Assembly (NCBI GenBank): GCA_023666615.1
Contig: JAMPBQ010000009.1
Location: forward strand, 1 to 53,410
Direction: 5' to 3'
DNA: 53,410 bases
DNA from: Clostridium sp.
GTDB lineage: Bacteria > Bacteroidota > Bacteroidia > Bacteroidales > Muribaculaceae
How positions within the stretch are numbered: position 1 is the first letter of the stretch; every line of letters starts with the position of its first letter. Below the pieces are notes generated by a model that worked only from the letters and a program-made list of their open reading frames with translations, was not told the DNA's origin and did no database searches. Shown piece after piece: positions 42,116 through 52,000 of this stretch. The translations under genes and the position numbers were made by a program.

Positions 42116-44197
42116 ATGGATTTCAAGATAGAATCGAACTACAAGCCCACCGGCGACCAGCCGCAAGCTATAACGCAGCTGGCGGAAGGGGTGAATAGCG
42201 GACTGCCCGCGCAGACCCTATTGGGCGTGACCGGCTCGGGAAAGACCTTCACGATGGCCAATGTGATCGAGAAGGTGCAGAAGCCCACATTGATACTGAG
42301 CCACAACAAAACATTGGCCGCACAGCTCTACAGCGAGTTCAAGAATTTTTTCCCCAACAATTCAGTGCAGTACTTCGTATCATACTACGACTACTACCAG
42401 CCCGAGGCCTACATCCCCTCAGTGGACAAGTACATTGAAAAGGATTTAATGATCAACGATGAGATAGACAAGCTGCGGCTTGCCACCACGTCGGCACTTC
42501 TGTCGGGGAGGAGGGACGTCATCGTAGTGTCTTCAGTGTCTTGCCTATACGGCATCGGCAACCCCGAGGACTTCCACCAAAGCATCGTGCCCATCAAGGT
42601 AGGGCAAAAAATCTCGAGGAATGAATTTCTTCGGCACTTGGTCAACGCCCTCTACAGCCGCAACGAAGTGGACCTGCAGCGAGGCAACTTCCGAGCCAAG
42701 GGCGATACCGTAGACATACGCCTGGCGTACGAAGAAATAATATTGCGAGTTGTGTTCTGGGGCGACGAGATAGAATCAATCACCACCCTCCACCCCAACG
42801 ACAACATATCGCTGGGCAAACACGAATCATTCAACATCTTCCCGGCCAACATCTTCGTGACCACCCCCGAGCGGCAGGCTTCGGCAGTGGCGCAAATACA
42901 GCTGGACCTCGGAGAAAGAGTGGAGCAATTCAACGCCGAGGGGAAAGAGCTTGAGGCCAAGCGCCTATACGAGCGAGTCACGTACGATGTGGAGATGATA
43001 AAAGAAGTGGGTTACTGCTCAGGCATAGAGAACTATAGCCGCTACTTTGACGGACGCAGCCCGGGATCACGGCCCTTCTGCCTTTTGGACTACTTTCCGA
43101 AAGACTTTCTCACCATCATAGACGAGAGCCACGTGACAATACCCCAAATCAGGGCCATGTACGGGGGAGACATCTCGCGCAAGATGAACTTGGTGGAATA
43201 CGGCTTCCGCCTTCCGGCGGCCATCGACAACAGGCCGCTAAAATTTGAAGAATACGAAAGCCTCACGCCGCAGACGATATACGTGAGCGCCACGCCGGCC
43301 GACTACGAGCTGGGCCGCAGCGAAGGCGTGGTGGTGGAGCAGCTGATACGCCCAACGGGGCTTCTCGACCCCATCATCAGAGTGCGCCCCAGCGTGAACC
43401 AAATCGACAACCTTCTGGAAGAAATACAGCTGAGGATAGAGCGAGGCGAGCGCACACTTGTGACCACCCTGACCAAACGCATGGCAGAAGAGCTCAACGC
43501 TTACTTCATAAAGATGGGCATTAAGACCGCGTATATCCACAGCGACGTAGACACCATGGACCGCATACGCATCCTTGACGATTTGCGGGCCGGCACCTAC
43601 GACGTGCTCGTGGGCGTGAACTTGCTGAGAGAGGGGCTTGACTTGCCCGAGGTGTCGCTTGTGGCCATACTCGACGCCGACAAAGAAGGCTTCCTGCGCA
43701 GCCACCGCTCGCTGACGCAGACCGTGGGGCGCGCGGCGCGCAACATCAACGGCGAGGTTATCATGTACGCAGACAAAATCACCGAATCCATGCAGCTGAC
43801 CATAGACGAGACAGAACGCAGAAGGAAGCTGCAGCTGGAATACAACGAAAAGCACGGCATCACGCCGCAGGCAATCGTAAAGGCCCGCAACGCCATCATA
43901 GGACTAGAGGAAACAGAGCCAGAACCATCATCAACCCGCCGCAGCGGCAAGCCGCAGCGCAACACCAAGGACAAGCGGCAGGCAGGCAAGCAGCGAGGAT
44001 ACGACTACGAATTTTCAACGAGCGTAGACATCGCCGCCGACCCCGTGATAGAATACATGAGCGCCGACCAAATGCGAAAGCACATAGAGCAGCTGCGCGG
44101 CCAAATGATGAAGGCCGCCAAAAACATGGAATTTATCGAAGCGGCGCGCCTGCGCGACGAAATCATAAAGCTAGAGCAAAAGCTTGAATCCAAATAA
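42116..44197 (+). CDS. uvrB: UvrABC system protein B
   Basis: The protein has 693 residues. UvrB is the damage-verifying helicase-like subunit of nucleotide excision repair. Walker A is GVTGSGKT (37-44), and the beta-hairpin region is YYDYYQPEAYIPSVDKYIEKD. The DEAD-like box is IIDESHVTIPQ. The C-terminal helicase motifs include LLREGLDLPEVSLV and QTVGRAARN. The C-terminal UVR motif, residues about 640-690, pairs with UvrC. A basic linker (KPQRNTKDKRQAGKQ) precedes it. uvrA and uvrC are not in the window. Confidence 0.97.
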   Translation: MDFKIESNYKPTGDQPQAITQLAEGVNSGLPAQTLLGVTGSGKTFTMANVIEKVQKPTLILSHNKTLAAQLYSEFKNFFPNNSVQYFVSYYDYYQPEAYIPSVDKYIEKDLMINDEIDKLRLATTSALLSGRRDVIVVSSVSCLYGIGNPEDFHQSIVPIKVGQKISRNEFLRHLVNALYSRNEVDLQRGNFRAKGDTVDIRLAYEEIILRVVFWGDEIESITTLHPNDNISLGKHESFNIFPANIFVTTPERQASAVAQIQLDLGERVEQFNAEGKELEAKRLYERVTYDVEMIKEVGYCSGIENYSRYFDGRSPGSRPFCLLDYFPKDFLTIIDESHVTIPQIRAMYGGDISRKMNLVEYGFRLPAAIDNRPLKFEEYESLTPQTIYVSATPADYELGRSEGVVVEQLIRPTGLLDPIIRVRPSVNQIDNLLEEIQLRIERGERTLVTTLTKRMAEELNAYFIKMGIKTAYIHSDVDTMDRIRILDDLRAGTYDVLVGVNLLREGLDLPEVSLVAILDADKEGFLRSHRSLTQTVGRAARNINGEVIMYADKITESMQLTIDETERRRKLQLEYNEKHGITPQAIVKARNAIIGLEETEPEPSSTRRSGKPQRNTKDKRQAGKQRGYDYEFSTSVDIAADPVIEYMSADQMRKHIEQLRGQMMKAAKNMEFIEAARLRDEIIKLEQKLESK

Positions 44198-44207
44198 GGC
44201 CTGCAAA

Positions 44208-46097
44208 ATGGGTGAGGACATAAAAATGGAATGGCTGCCGACATCGGTGAAAGAGATGAAGGCCCTGGGCTGGGAATGGGTGGACGTTGTGCTCTTCTCG
44301 GGCGACGCATACGTGGACCATCCATCGTTCGCGGCGGCCGTGATAGGGCGATCTCTGCAGGCGGCGGGCTACAAAGTGGCCATAGTGCCGCAACCCAACT
44401 GGCGCGACGACCTTCGCGACTTCAAGAAATTCGGGACGCCGCGCTTGTTCTTCGCGGTATCGGCGGGGGCTATGGACTCAATGGTGAACCACTACACTGC
44501 CAACCGGCGAAAGAGGAGCGACGACGCATACACACCCGACGGGCGGCACGGCATGCGGCCCGACTATCCCACCATAGAATACACCAAGATCCTGCGCGAG
44601 CTTTACCCTGAGACGCCCATCGTGGCAGGCGGGATAGAGGCGTCGCTAAGGAGATTCTCGCACTACGACTATTGGCAAGACAGGCTGCGGCCCTCGATCA
44701 TCCTTGACGCGAAGGCCGACATGCTTCTGTACGGCATGGGAGAAAGGACAATCGTAGAGCTGGCGGACAGGCTTGCGGCAGGAGAAAAGATATCAGAGAT
44801 AAAGGATTTGCGCCAATCCGTGATTTTGCTGCCGGCCACAGAGATCCCAAAGGCAGAAGAGAGGGCAAATCCTCTGACCGCCACTGACATTACGCTGAAC
44901 AGCTGGGAACAATGCCGAGCCGACAAACGGCTGCAGTCGGCCAACTTCAAGCACATAGAACAGCAAAGCAACCGCCTGGACGGCGGTGCCACGCTATGGC
45001 AAAGATACGGCGACAGGGCCGTAAAGGCCAACCCAATGCGGCCGGCTATGCAACAGGGCGAAATAGACATGGCGTTTGACCTGCCATATACGCGCCTGCC
45101 GCATCCCCGCTACAAAGGCAAGCGCATACCTGCCTACGAGATGATAAGGCACAGCGTGAACCTGCACCGAGGCTGCTTTGGGGGATGCGCATTCTGCACC
45201 ATTTCGGCGCACCAGGGCAAATTCATAGCCTCTCGCTCAAAAGCAAGCATCATGAAGGAGGTGGAGCAAGTGACGCGCATGCCAGACTTCAAGGGATACA
45301 TCAGCGACTTGGGAGGACCGTCGGCAAACATGTACGCCATGGGGGGAAAAGACAAGGACATGTGCGCAAAATGCCTACGGCCGTCATGCCTGCATCCATC
45401 GCCATGCAAGAACCTCAACACCGACCACGGGCCGCTTCTGGACATCTACCACAGCGCCGACGCAATCCAAGGGGTGAAGAAATCGTTCATCGGGTCCGGC
45501 GTAAGGTACGACCTCTCGATGCATCCCACCGGCGACAAGGCAATAGACAAGACCAACCGAAGATACAACGAGGAACTGATAGCCAAGCATGTGTCGGGGC
45601 GTCTGAAAGTGGCGCCGGAGCATACAGAGGATGCAGTGCTGCAGGTAATGCGCAAGCCCTCCTTTGCTCTGTTCCACGAATTTAAGGACATCTTTGACGA
45701 AGTGAACCGCAAATACGGGCTGCGGCAACAACTGATACCCTATTTCATCTCCAGCCATCCCGGATGCCGTGAAGCTGACATGGCAGAGCTGGCATGCCAC
45801 ACCAAGGAGCTCAATTTCCACCTGGAGCAGGTGCAGGATTTCACGCCAACGCCAATGACCGTGGCCACAGAGATATATTACAGCGGCTATCACCCTTACA
45901 CGGGGGAAAAAATTTTTACCGCCACAAGGCCGGAGGAAAAATTGGCGCAGAGGCAATACTTCTTTTGGTACGACAGGGCATATAGGCAAGACATAATCCG
46001 CTCGCTCAACGGGCTGCACCGGCCCGACTTGATCAAAAGGCTCTTCGCGGCAGGGCGCCCACAACACAAGCCGCCGCACAATCAACAGCCAATTTGA
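44208..46097 (+). CDS. YgiQ family radical SAM protein
   Basis: I chose the ATG at 44208 (629 residues), because seven residues then precede WLPTSVKEMK, as in relatives; 44226 is also possible. The protein carries the YgiQ N-terminal domain (VDVVLFSGDAYVDHPSFAAAVIGRSLQ), then the radical SAM core with the cluster cysteines C323, C327 and C330 in RGCFGGCAFCTI, and a Cys-rich insert at CAKCLRPSC. The C-terminal part contains FTPTPMTVATEIYYSG, also typical. The family has no proven reaction that I know of. It is 10 bp after uvrB, so the two are probably co-transcribed. Confidence 0.92.
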   Translation: MGEDIKMEWLPTSVKEMKALGWEWVDVVLFSGDAYVDHPSFAAAVIGRSLQAAGYKVAIVPQPNWRDDLRDFKKFGTPRLFFAVSAGAMDSMVNHYTANRRKRSDDAYTPDGRHGMRPDYPTIEYTKILRELYPETPIVAGGIEASLRRFSHYDYWQDRLRPSIILDAKADMLLYGMGERTIVELADRLAAGEKISEIKDLRQSVILLPATEIPKAEERANPLTATDITLNSWEQCRADKRLQSANFKHIEQQSNRLDGGATLWQRYGDRAVKANPMRPAMQQGEIDMAFDLPYTRLPHPRYKGKRIPAYEMIRHSVNLHRGCFGGCAFCTISAHQGKFIASRSKASIMKEVEQVTRMPDFKGYISDLGGPSANMYAMGGKDKDMCAKCLRPSCLHPSPCKNLNTDHGPLLDIYHSADAIQGVKKSFIGSGVRYDLSMHPTGDKAIDKTNRRYNEELIAKHVSGRLKVAPEHTEDAVLQVMRKPSFALFHEFKDIFDEVNRKYGLRQQLIPYFISSHPGCREADMAELACHTKELNFHLEQVQDFTPTPMTVATEIYYSGYHPYTGEKIFTATRPEEKLAQRQYFFWYDRAYRQDIIRSLNGLHRPDLIKRLFAAGRPQHKPPHNQQPI

Positions 46098-46134
46098 TTG
46101 AATAGGGCAAAACCAACTAATGAAAAATTAAATT

Positions 46135-46172
46135 AACGGCTATGGCGGCTATGCTCATCGTAGCCGTTTCTC
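46135..46172. terminator. Possible hairpin between ygiQ-like gene and HigA-like gene
   Basis: The arms AACGGCTA (46135-46142) and TAGCCGTT (46161-46168) can pair around an 18-base loop. There is no clean T run, so its role as a terminator for the convergent genes is weakly supported. Confidence 0.3.
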
Positions 46173-46313
46173 TCATCGTTTTCTTCTATTCCTTGACTAT
46201 GGGGAGTACACCAAAGAGTGGCATTGTAAGATGCTGCGGAGTTGTGGAGATTACTTGTAAAAGGAATCCCGTAACATATCCTTCACTCCAAATCCTCTCA
46301 TTTATTCCATGCC

Positions 46314-46634
46314 TTACCAAAGGGCAACTTTCATTCCTCCCGCAGACAGTTCGGCAGGGATACCAAGAGCCTTAAATGCTCGCGCAATAGTACCGAATGT
46401 CAGATTACGTCCGCTCTCAATCTTTGATACTTGCGCGCGCTGCACGCCCATCCTTGCTCCTAATTCCTCCTGTGTGAGGTCCTGTTGCAGACGAGCCTGT
46501 TTAATGGCCTCTCCAATATGATAGGCGTGTATTTCTTCTTGAAGTGATTCTTCATAAGCGTCACGGCGAGGAGTTCCGACTCTTCCGATATATTTGTCTT
46601 CAAGTTCTTCAAGTGTTGCGTATTTCATTGCCAT
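46314..46634 (-). CDS. XRE-family antitoxin (HigA-like)
   Basis: The protein has 106 residues. The C-terminal half is a Cro/C1-type helix-turn-helix: KQARLQQDLTQEELGARMGVQRAQVSKIESG, shown in pieces (about 44-74). The N-terminal half is charged and helical. Antitoxins of this kind bind the toxin and repress their own operon. The gene begins 4 bp after the stop of the HigB-like toxin, the toxin-first order typical of higBA pairs. Confidence 0.9.
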   Translation of the reverse strand: MAMKYATLEELEDKYIGRVGTPRRDAYEESLQEEIHAYHIGEAIKQARLQQDLTQEELGARMGVQRAQVSKIESGRNLTFGTIARAFKALGIPAELSAGGMKVALW

Positions 46635-46638
46635 ATCC

Positions 46639-46983
46639 TTAATTTTTCTTATCGTTGAAATATTCTTTCATTATTGCTTTTGCGTGGTCTTTTTCATTTT
46701 GGGGAGTTTTCTGTTGCTTCTTCTTGAAACCATGTGTAGCAACAACAAGCGTTTCCCCATCCTTATCCCAGAAAGCCAAAAGACGATAGGCTATCCCCAT
46801 CCACTCAGTCCGGAACTCCCAAATGGAAGTTCCTTCAAGTTTTTTGAATAGTCTGACATCCTTAACTCCACCACGAACCTTTCGGATGTTGTAGAGGACT
46901 TTCTCTCTCACATTGTCAGGCAACGAGTCAAGAAACTCGATTGCCTCGGGCAGCATTATCAACCGAAAGATTTGTTTGTCCAT
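46639..46983 (-). CDS. HigB-like toxin (RelE fold, Gp49/DUF891 type)
   Basis: The protein has 114 residues. The pattern MLPEAIEFLDSLPDNVREKV, LFKKLEGTSIWEFRTEW, YRLLAFWDKDGETLVVATHGFKKKQQKTP, and EKDHAKAIMKEYF is that of the phage-derived Gp49-like/HigB family, ribosome-dependent mRNA interferases. It is first in a leftward pair with an XRE antitoxin. The preceding 900 bp contain no gene, so the module may have moved in by itself. Confidence 0.92.
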   Translation of the reverse strand: MDKQIFRLIMLPEAIEFLDSLPDNVREKVLYNIRKVRGGVKDVRLFKKLEGTSIWEFRTEWMGIAYRLLAFWDKDGETLVVATHGFKKKQQKTPQNEKDHAKAIMKEYFNDKKN

Positions 46984-47887
46984 ATTGTTTTAGAATTATT
47001 CTGCAAAGTTAATAATTCCGTTCCAAATATGGAAACAAAATACATAATAAATTTGTTCGGCAAAACAAAAAATTCAAACCATCGGGCAGGATTCTACCCT
47101 TATGAGGAACTCAGAAGGAATCTTGAACTTACAATCAAATCCCATTCTTTTTTCATTGGTCAACTTCGTTACTTTGCCAACTTTGTTACGCTCAGATTTG
47201 AGCCGATGAGAGAATAATGTCGAATCAGAATTTGAAATCTACCCCTTGGGATTATTGACATTTTGGCACTTTCTTTTCATCGGTTTAATCAGCCTATATC
47301 GCATTGATGATTGTATTGGCATAAGTGATTGTGATGACTATGTTGAAAACAGTCGTTAGTAAAATTGGAATACTGGCGTATCAGTACACCGAGAACACCA
47401 GTGCAAAGCAAGTAGGAGCGGATAAGCGACCGATTTCAGTGTCACAGAAATCTAAACTCGCTACGCTTCCAATCTTATCATCATAGCCACTCATAGCAGA
47501 GTTGCATCCTGTCAGAAAAATGAGTTTTTGAAATCTTATTGCCATACCTGCCGTTTCTGCCGTTTGTGGCTTGAAATGGCGGAAATGGCAGAAAAGGCAA
47601 GTATGTAAGAGTAACATTGCAGGGAAGTAACAATGAAAAAGAAAACCCGCCGATTGTGGTCGGAGGGTCTTGATTGTACAATAGCGCCAATAATGCCAAG
47701 GGGTATTTCTAATCTGCAACACAAATAAAATTTTTCAGAAATATGAGGGAATAATGGCATAAAAGGAAGAAGGGGGATAAGATTCGGCCAATAGTCCAAT
47801 TTTTTGGCGGAATTGGAAATATTGGAATGCGAAAATTTTTGTAATTTTGCGCTTAGAAAATTAAACACGTTTTTATATAAAAGCCAA
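46984..47887. other. 904-bp intergenic region with hairpins, possible mobile-element remnant
   Basis: No convincing gene was found. Two hairpins stand out: 47549-47565 with 47583-47599 (17 bp arms, 15 matching, around TGCCGTTTCTGCCGTTT) and ACCCGCCGA/TCGGAGGGT (47645-47653 and 47660-47668, one mismatch). A 50-codon ORF at 47334-47486 looks coding but is unrecognised. The frame-shifted text of this area looks like sequence I have seen near mobile elements in Bacteroidales, which I could not verify. Confidence 0.5.
47842..47849 (+). promoter_or_regulatory. Candidate -7 element for the efflux operon
   Basis: TAATTTTG followed by C matches TAnnTTTG, 39 bp upstream of the ATG at 47888. No -33 TTTG at the usual distance. 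Confidence 0.45.
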
Positions 47888-49045
47888 ATGACATCTTTGA
47901 AAATTAATTCGCTTGCAATCGCCGCGGCCATATCCGTGAGCGTTGCATCGTGTTCAGGAGACAAAACGCAAGGCGGTCCACAACAGCAGGCACCCGAGAT
48001 CGCAGTAATGACCATCGAGCCCACCACCTCAGAGCTGCAGTCAACATATCCCGCCATCATCAAGGGAAAAACCGATATCGACATCCGTCCGCAGGTGACC
48101 GGATTCATCACCAAGGTGCATGTGGACGAAGGCGACTACGTGCGAAAGGGGCAGACGCTCTTCACGCTTGACCAAGTACAATACCAAGCAGCCGTGGACC
48201 AGGCGCAGGCGGCAGTGAACTCCGCCAAGGTGGCAGTGAGCAACGCGCAGATACAGGCCGACAACCAGAAGAGGCTCTATGACAAGAACATCATAAGCGA
48301 ATCGCAATACGTGACATCCGCCAACCAGCTGTCGCAGGCCAAGGCCTCCCTGGCACAGGCCGAGGCAGCCCTGGCAAGTGCGCGCAAGAACCTGTCATAC
48401 ACCGTAGTCACCTCTCCGAGCGACGGCGTAGTGGGCTCCATTCCCAACCGCGAAGGCTCACTGGCATCGCCCTCATCGGCCCAGCCCCTGACCACCGTGA
48501 GCGAGAACAAGCAGATGTACGCATACTTCTCGCTCAACGAGAAAGAGCTCCTTAAGCTCACCAACAACGGAGAGAAGAGCGTAGAGGCCGCCATCAACGC
48601 GATGCCGGCCGTCAAGCTCCAGCTGGCCGACGGGTCAATCTATCCGCTTGAAGGCAAGATCGCCACTGTGTCGGGCGTGATCAACAACACGACCGGCGCG
48701 GCGTCGGTAAGGGCCATCTTCAACAATGAGAACGGGATGCTGCGCAGCGGCTCGACGGGGCAAATCATCATCCCCGAGACATCTGACGCAGCCATCGTGA
48801 TACCACAGAAGGCGACGCAGGAAATCCAGGACAGGAAATTCGTGTACGTAGTGAACGACAGCAACAAGGTGGTTTCCACCCCGATCACCATACTTGGGGT
48901 CAACGACGGCAAGAACTATGTAGTGACCTCTGGCCTGACCCCCGGCGACGTCATAGTGATAGAAGGCGTAGGCACGAAGGTGCGGGACGGCGGCTACATC
49001 ACCCCGGTGAACACAGCCGAAGAAGTGGCGCAGTCAGAGGAATGA
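47888..49045 (+). CDS. RND efflux membrane fusion protein
   Basis: The ATG at 47888 gives 385 residues beginning MTSLKINSLAIAAAISVSVASC, a lipoprotein signal with Cys22. The adaptor domains follow in order: beta-barrel start (STYPAIIKGKTDIDIRPQVTGF in pieces), lipoyl half VHVDEGDYVRKGQTLFTLD, an alpha-helical hairpin rich in Ala/Gln (QAAVDQAQAAVNSAKVAV), and the second lipoyl half YTVVTSPSDGVVGS. The C-terminal part is the membrane-proximal domain (GLTPGDVIVIEGVGTKV). These adaptors link the inner-membrane RND pump to the outer-membrane channel. The pump gene follows 49 bp later. Confidence 0.95.
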   Translation: MTSLKINSLAIAAAISVSVASCSGDKTQGGPQQQAPEIAVMTIEPTTSELQSTYPAIIKGKTDIDIRPQVTGFITKVHVDEGDYVRKGQTLFTLDQVQYQAAVDQAQAAVNSAKVAVSNAQIQADNQKRLYDKNIISESQYVTSANQLSQAKASLAQAEAALASARKNLSYTVVTSPSDGVVGSIPNREGSLASPSSAQPLTTVSENKQMYAYFSLNEKELLKLTNNGEKSVEAAINAMPAVKLQLADGSIYPLEGKIATVSGVINNTTGAASVRAIFNNENGMLRSGSTGQIIIPETSDAAIVIPQKATQEIQDRKFVYVVNDSNKVVSTPITILGVNDGKNYVVTSGLTPGDVIVIEGVGTKVRDGGYITPVNTAEEVAQSEE

Positions 49046-49094
49046 TTTGGAATTCCAGAAAAATGTTTCAACTTGAGATACAAAAAGTCAAAAA

Positions 49095-52000
49095 ATGAAG
49101 CTAGATACATTTATAAACAGGCCAGTGCTCTCCACGGTGATATCAATCTTCATCGTGCTCTTGGGCCTTATCGGCTTGGTGTCGCTGCCCGTAACGCAGT
49201 TCCCCGACATCGCGCCGCCCACCATCTCGGTGACCACCACATACTATGGCGCCAACGCGCAGGCCGTGCTGAACTCCGTGATCGCGCCATTGGAGGAATC
49301 CATCAACGGCGCCGAAGGCATGACCTACATGGAATCGACGGCCACGAACACCGGCTCGGCGACCATCAACGTATACTTTGAGCAGGGCTTTGACCCGAAC
49401 ATGGCTGCGGTAGACGTGCAGAACCGCGTGGCCAAGGCACAGAGCCTTTTGCCCGCCGAGGTAACGCAAGTGGGCGTGCTGACGCAAAAGCGCCAGACCT
49501 CAATGCTCCTTGGCATTTCCGTCTATGACGAGAATGGGACATACAGCGAGGAATTCTTGGAGAACTACATGAAAATCAACATTGTGCCCCAGGTGCAACG
49601 CATCTCGGGCGTAGGCGATGTGATGGTGATGGGCGCCGACTACTCGATGCGCGTATGGCTGAAGCCCGACGTGATGGCGCAATACAACCTGCAGCCGTCA
49701 GACGTATCGGCCGCGTTGGCGGAGCAAAACGTAGAGGCTGCGCCGGGCGCATTCGGCGAGCAAGGCAACCAGACCTTCCAATACAACATGACATACAAGG
49801 GCCGCCTGACGACGCCTGAAGAATTTGGGGACATCGTGGTGCGGGCCAACAGCAACGGCGAGACGCTGCTGTTGAAGGACGTGGCAGAGATCGAGCTTGG
49901 CCGCGTAACCTACGGCTTCCACTCCCAGCTCAACGGCAAGACCTCGACCATGTGCATCATCTTCCAGACGCCCGGGTCGAACGCCACCACCATCATCAAC
50001 AACTGCTTGGCATTCGTAGATGAAATGAAGAAGGACCTGCCGGCCGGCATCGGCGTAGCGATCCCGCTCAACAACAACGACTTCCTCTATGCGTCGATCC
50101 ATGAGGTGATCAAGACCCTTATAGAGGCGTTTGTGCTGGTGTTCTTCGTGGTGTACATCTTCCTGCAGGACTTGCGGTCCACCATCATTCCGGCGATAGC
50201 CATCCCCGTGGCATTGATCGGCACCTTCTTCATGCTTAACCTGATAGGGTTCTCAGTGAACTTGATCACCCTATCGGCGCTGGTGCTCGCCATCGCGATA
50301 GTGGTGGACGACGCGATAGTGGTGGTAGAGGCGGTACACGCCAAGCTGGACGTAGGATACAAGAGCGCGAGGATGGCGTCAATCGACGCCATGAGCGAGA
50401 TCGCGGGCGCGCTGATATCGATTACGCTTGTGATGATGCTCGTGTTCATTCCCGTGTCGTTCATGGGAGGCACCTCGGGCGTGTTCTACCGCCAATTCGG
50501 CCTCACCATCGCGATAGCCGTAGGCTTTTCGGCCATAAACGCCTTGACGCTTTCACCGGCATTGTGCGCGGTGTTCCTGAAAGGACATGACGAGAACGGC
50601 GAAGAAAAGAATCTGAAAGAAAAAATGGGCGAGGCCTACAGCGCAGCCGGAGAGGCCATGAAGAAGCGCTACGCAAGCCACTTCACGCTCAACATCCACC
50701 CCGCAATCACGATGCTCTTCGTGGCGGCCACAATCACATTCATGGTGCTGGGCTGGTTCCAGACCGAGGTAATTTGGAAGCTGATAGTGGCTGTTGTTGT
50801 GGCCATCATCGCGGTGATGGGCATCTTCAACAAGCGCTTCCACGAAGGATTCAACAGCGGATTCAACAAGATGCTGAAGCACTACAACAAGATAGTGAAA
50901 TTTTTCTGCAACCACAAGCTGACCAGCGGCGGCATAGTGCTGGCGTCAATCGCGGCGCTTGTGCTATTGATGAGGAGCACACCTACGTCGCTTGTGCCGG
51001 CAGAGGACACGGGCGTGTTCTTCGTGATGCTAAACATGCCTCCGGGCACATCGCAAGAGCGCACCGGCCAGGAGCTGGAGAAAATCAACAAAATCCTCAT
51101 GCAGCTGCCGGGCGTGAAGCTGACGCAGATGATTGACGGCTACAGCTTCATAGCGGGCCAGGGAGCGACCTACGGCACATTCATCGTGAAGCTGAAGGAC
51201 TGGGAAGAGCGCGGCAAAGACGAGAGCGTAACCAACCTAATCAATATGGTTTACGCCCTAACGGCCAAAGAGATAAAGGACGGCACCGTGGCCGCCTTCG
51301 CTCCGCCCATGATCACCGGCTACTCGGCCACCAACGGCTTTGAGATAAAGATGCAGGACAAGACCGGCGGCGACATCAACCAATTCTTCGGGATAGTGCA
51401 GGGATTCCTGGCAGAGCTTAACAAGCAGCCCGAGGTGCAGATGGCCTACACGACGTTCAACCCGACCTTCCCGATGTACATGGTTGACATCGACGTTGCC
51501 AAGGCCAAGCAGGCAGGCATCAGCCCGAGCACGCTTCTCTCCACGCTGCAAGGATACTACGGCTCTATGTACGTATCGAACTTCAACCGCTTCGGCAAAA
51601 TCTACCGCGTGATGATGCAGGCCGACCCAGAGGACCGCGTATCGCCCGAGACGCTGAACGGCATCAAGGTGCGCAATGGATCTGAAATGGCGCCTATCTC
51701 CAACTTTGTGAGCCTGCGCAGGGTATACGGCCCCGACTTGCTTAACCGCTTCAACATGTTCACGTCAATATCCGTGAACGGCCAGCCCAACCCGGGATAT
51801 TCGTCGGGCGACGCCATCGCGGCCATCCAGCGCGTTGCGGCCGAGACGCTGCCCACGGGCTACGGCTACGAATACGCCGGCATGACGCGCGAGGAGGCAA
51901 AACAGGATTCAAGCGCCACGGCCGTCATCTTCGGCATCTGCCTGCTCTTCGTTTACCTGCTTCTGTCGGCGCAATATGAGAGCTACATCTTGCCCTTCGC

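Noticed and set aside
46142-46375. A 77-codon ORF after the YgiQ-like gene
   Set aside because: It overlaps the antisense end of the HigA-like gene and has no recognisable features beyond a hydrophobic start.
47334-47486. A 50-codon ORF (MTMLKTVVSKIGIL...)
   Set aside because: It reads like protein but has no recognised family, promoter or partner, so I did not list it as a gene; it deserves a search.
47536-48114. A leftward ORF over the start of the efflux operon
   Set aside because: It overlaps the signal sequence of the membrane fusion protein and its text is repetitive; it is probably non-coding.
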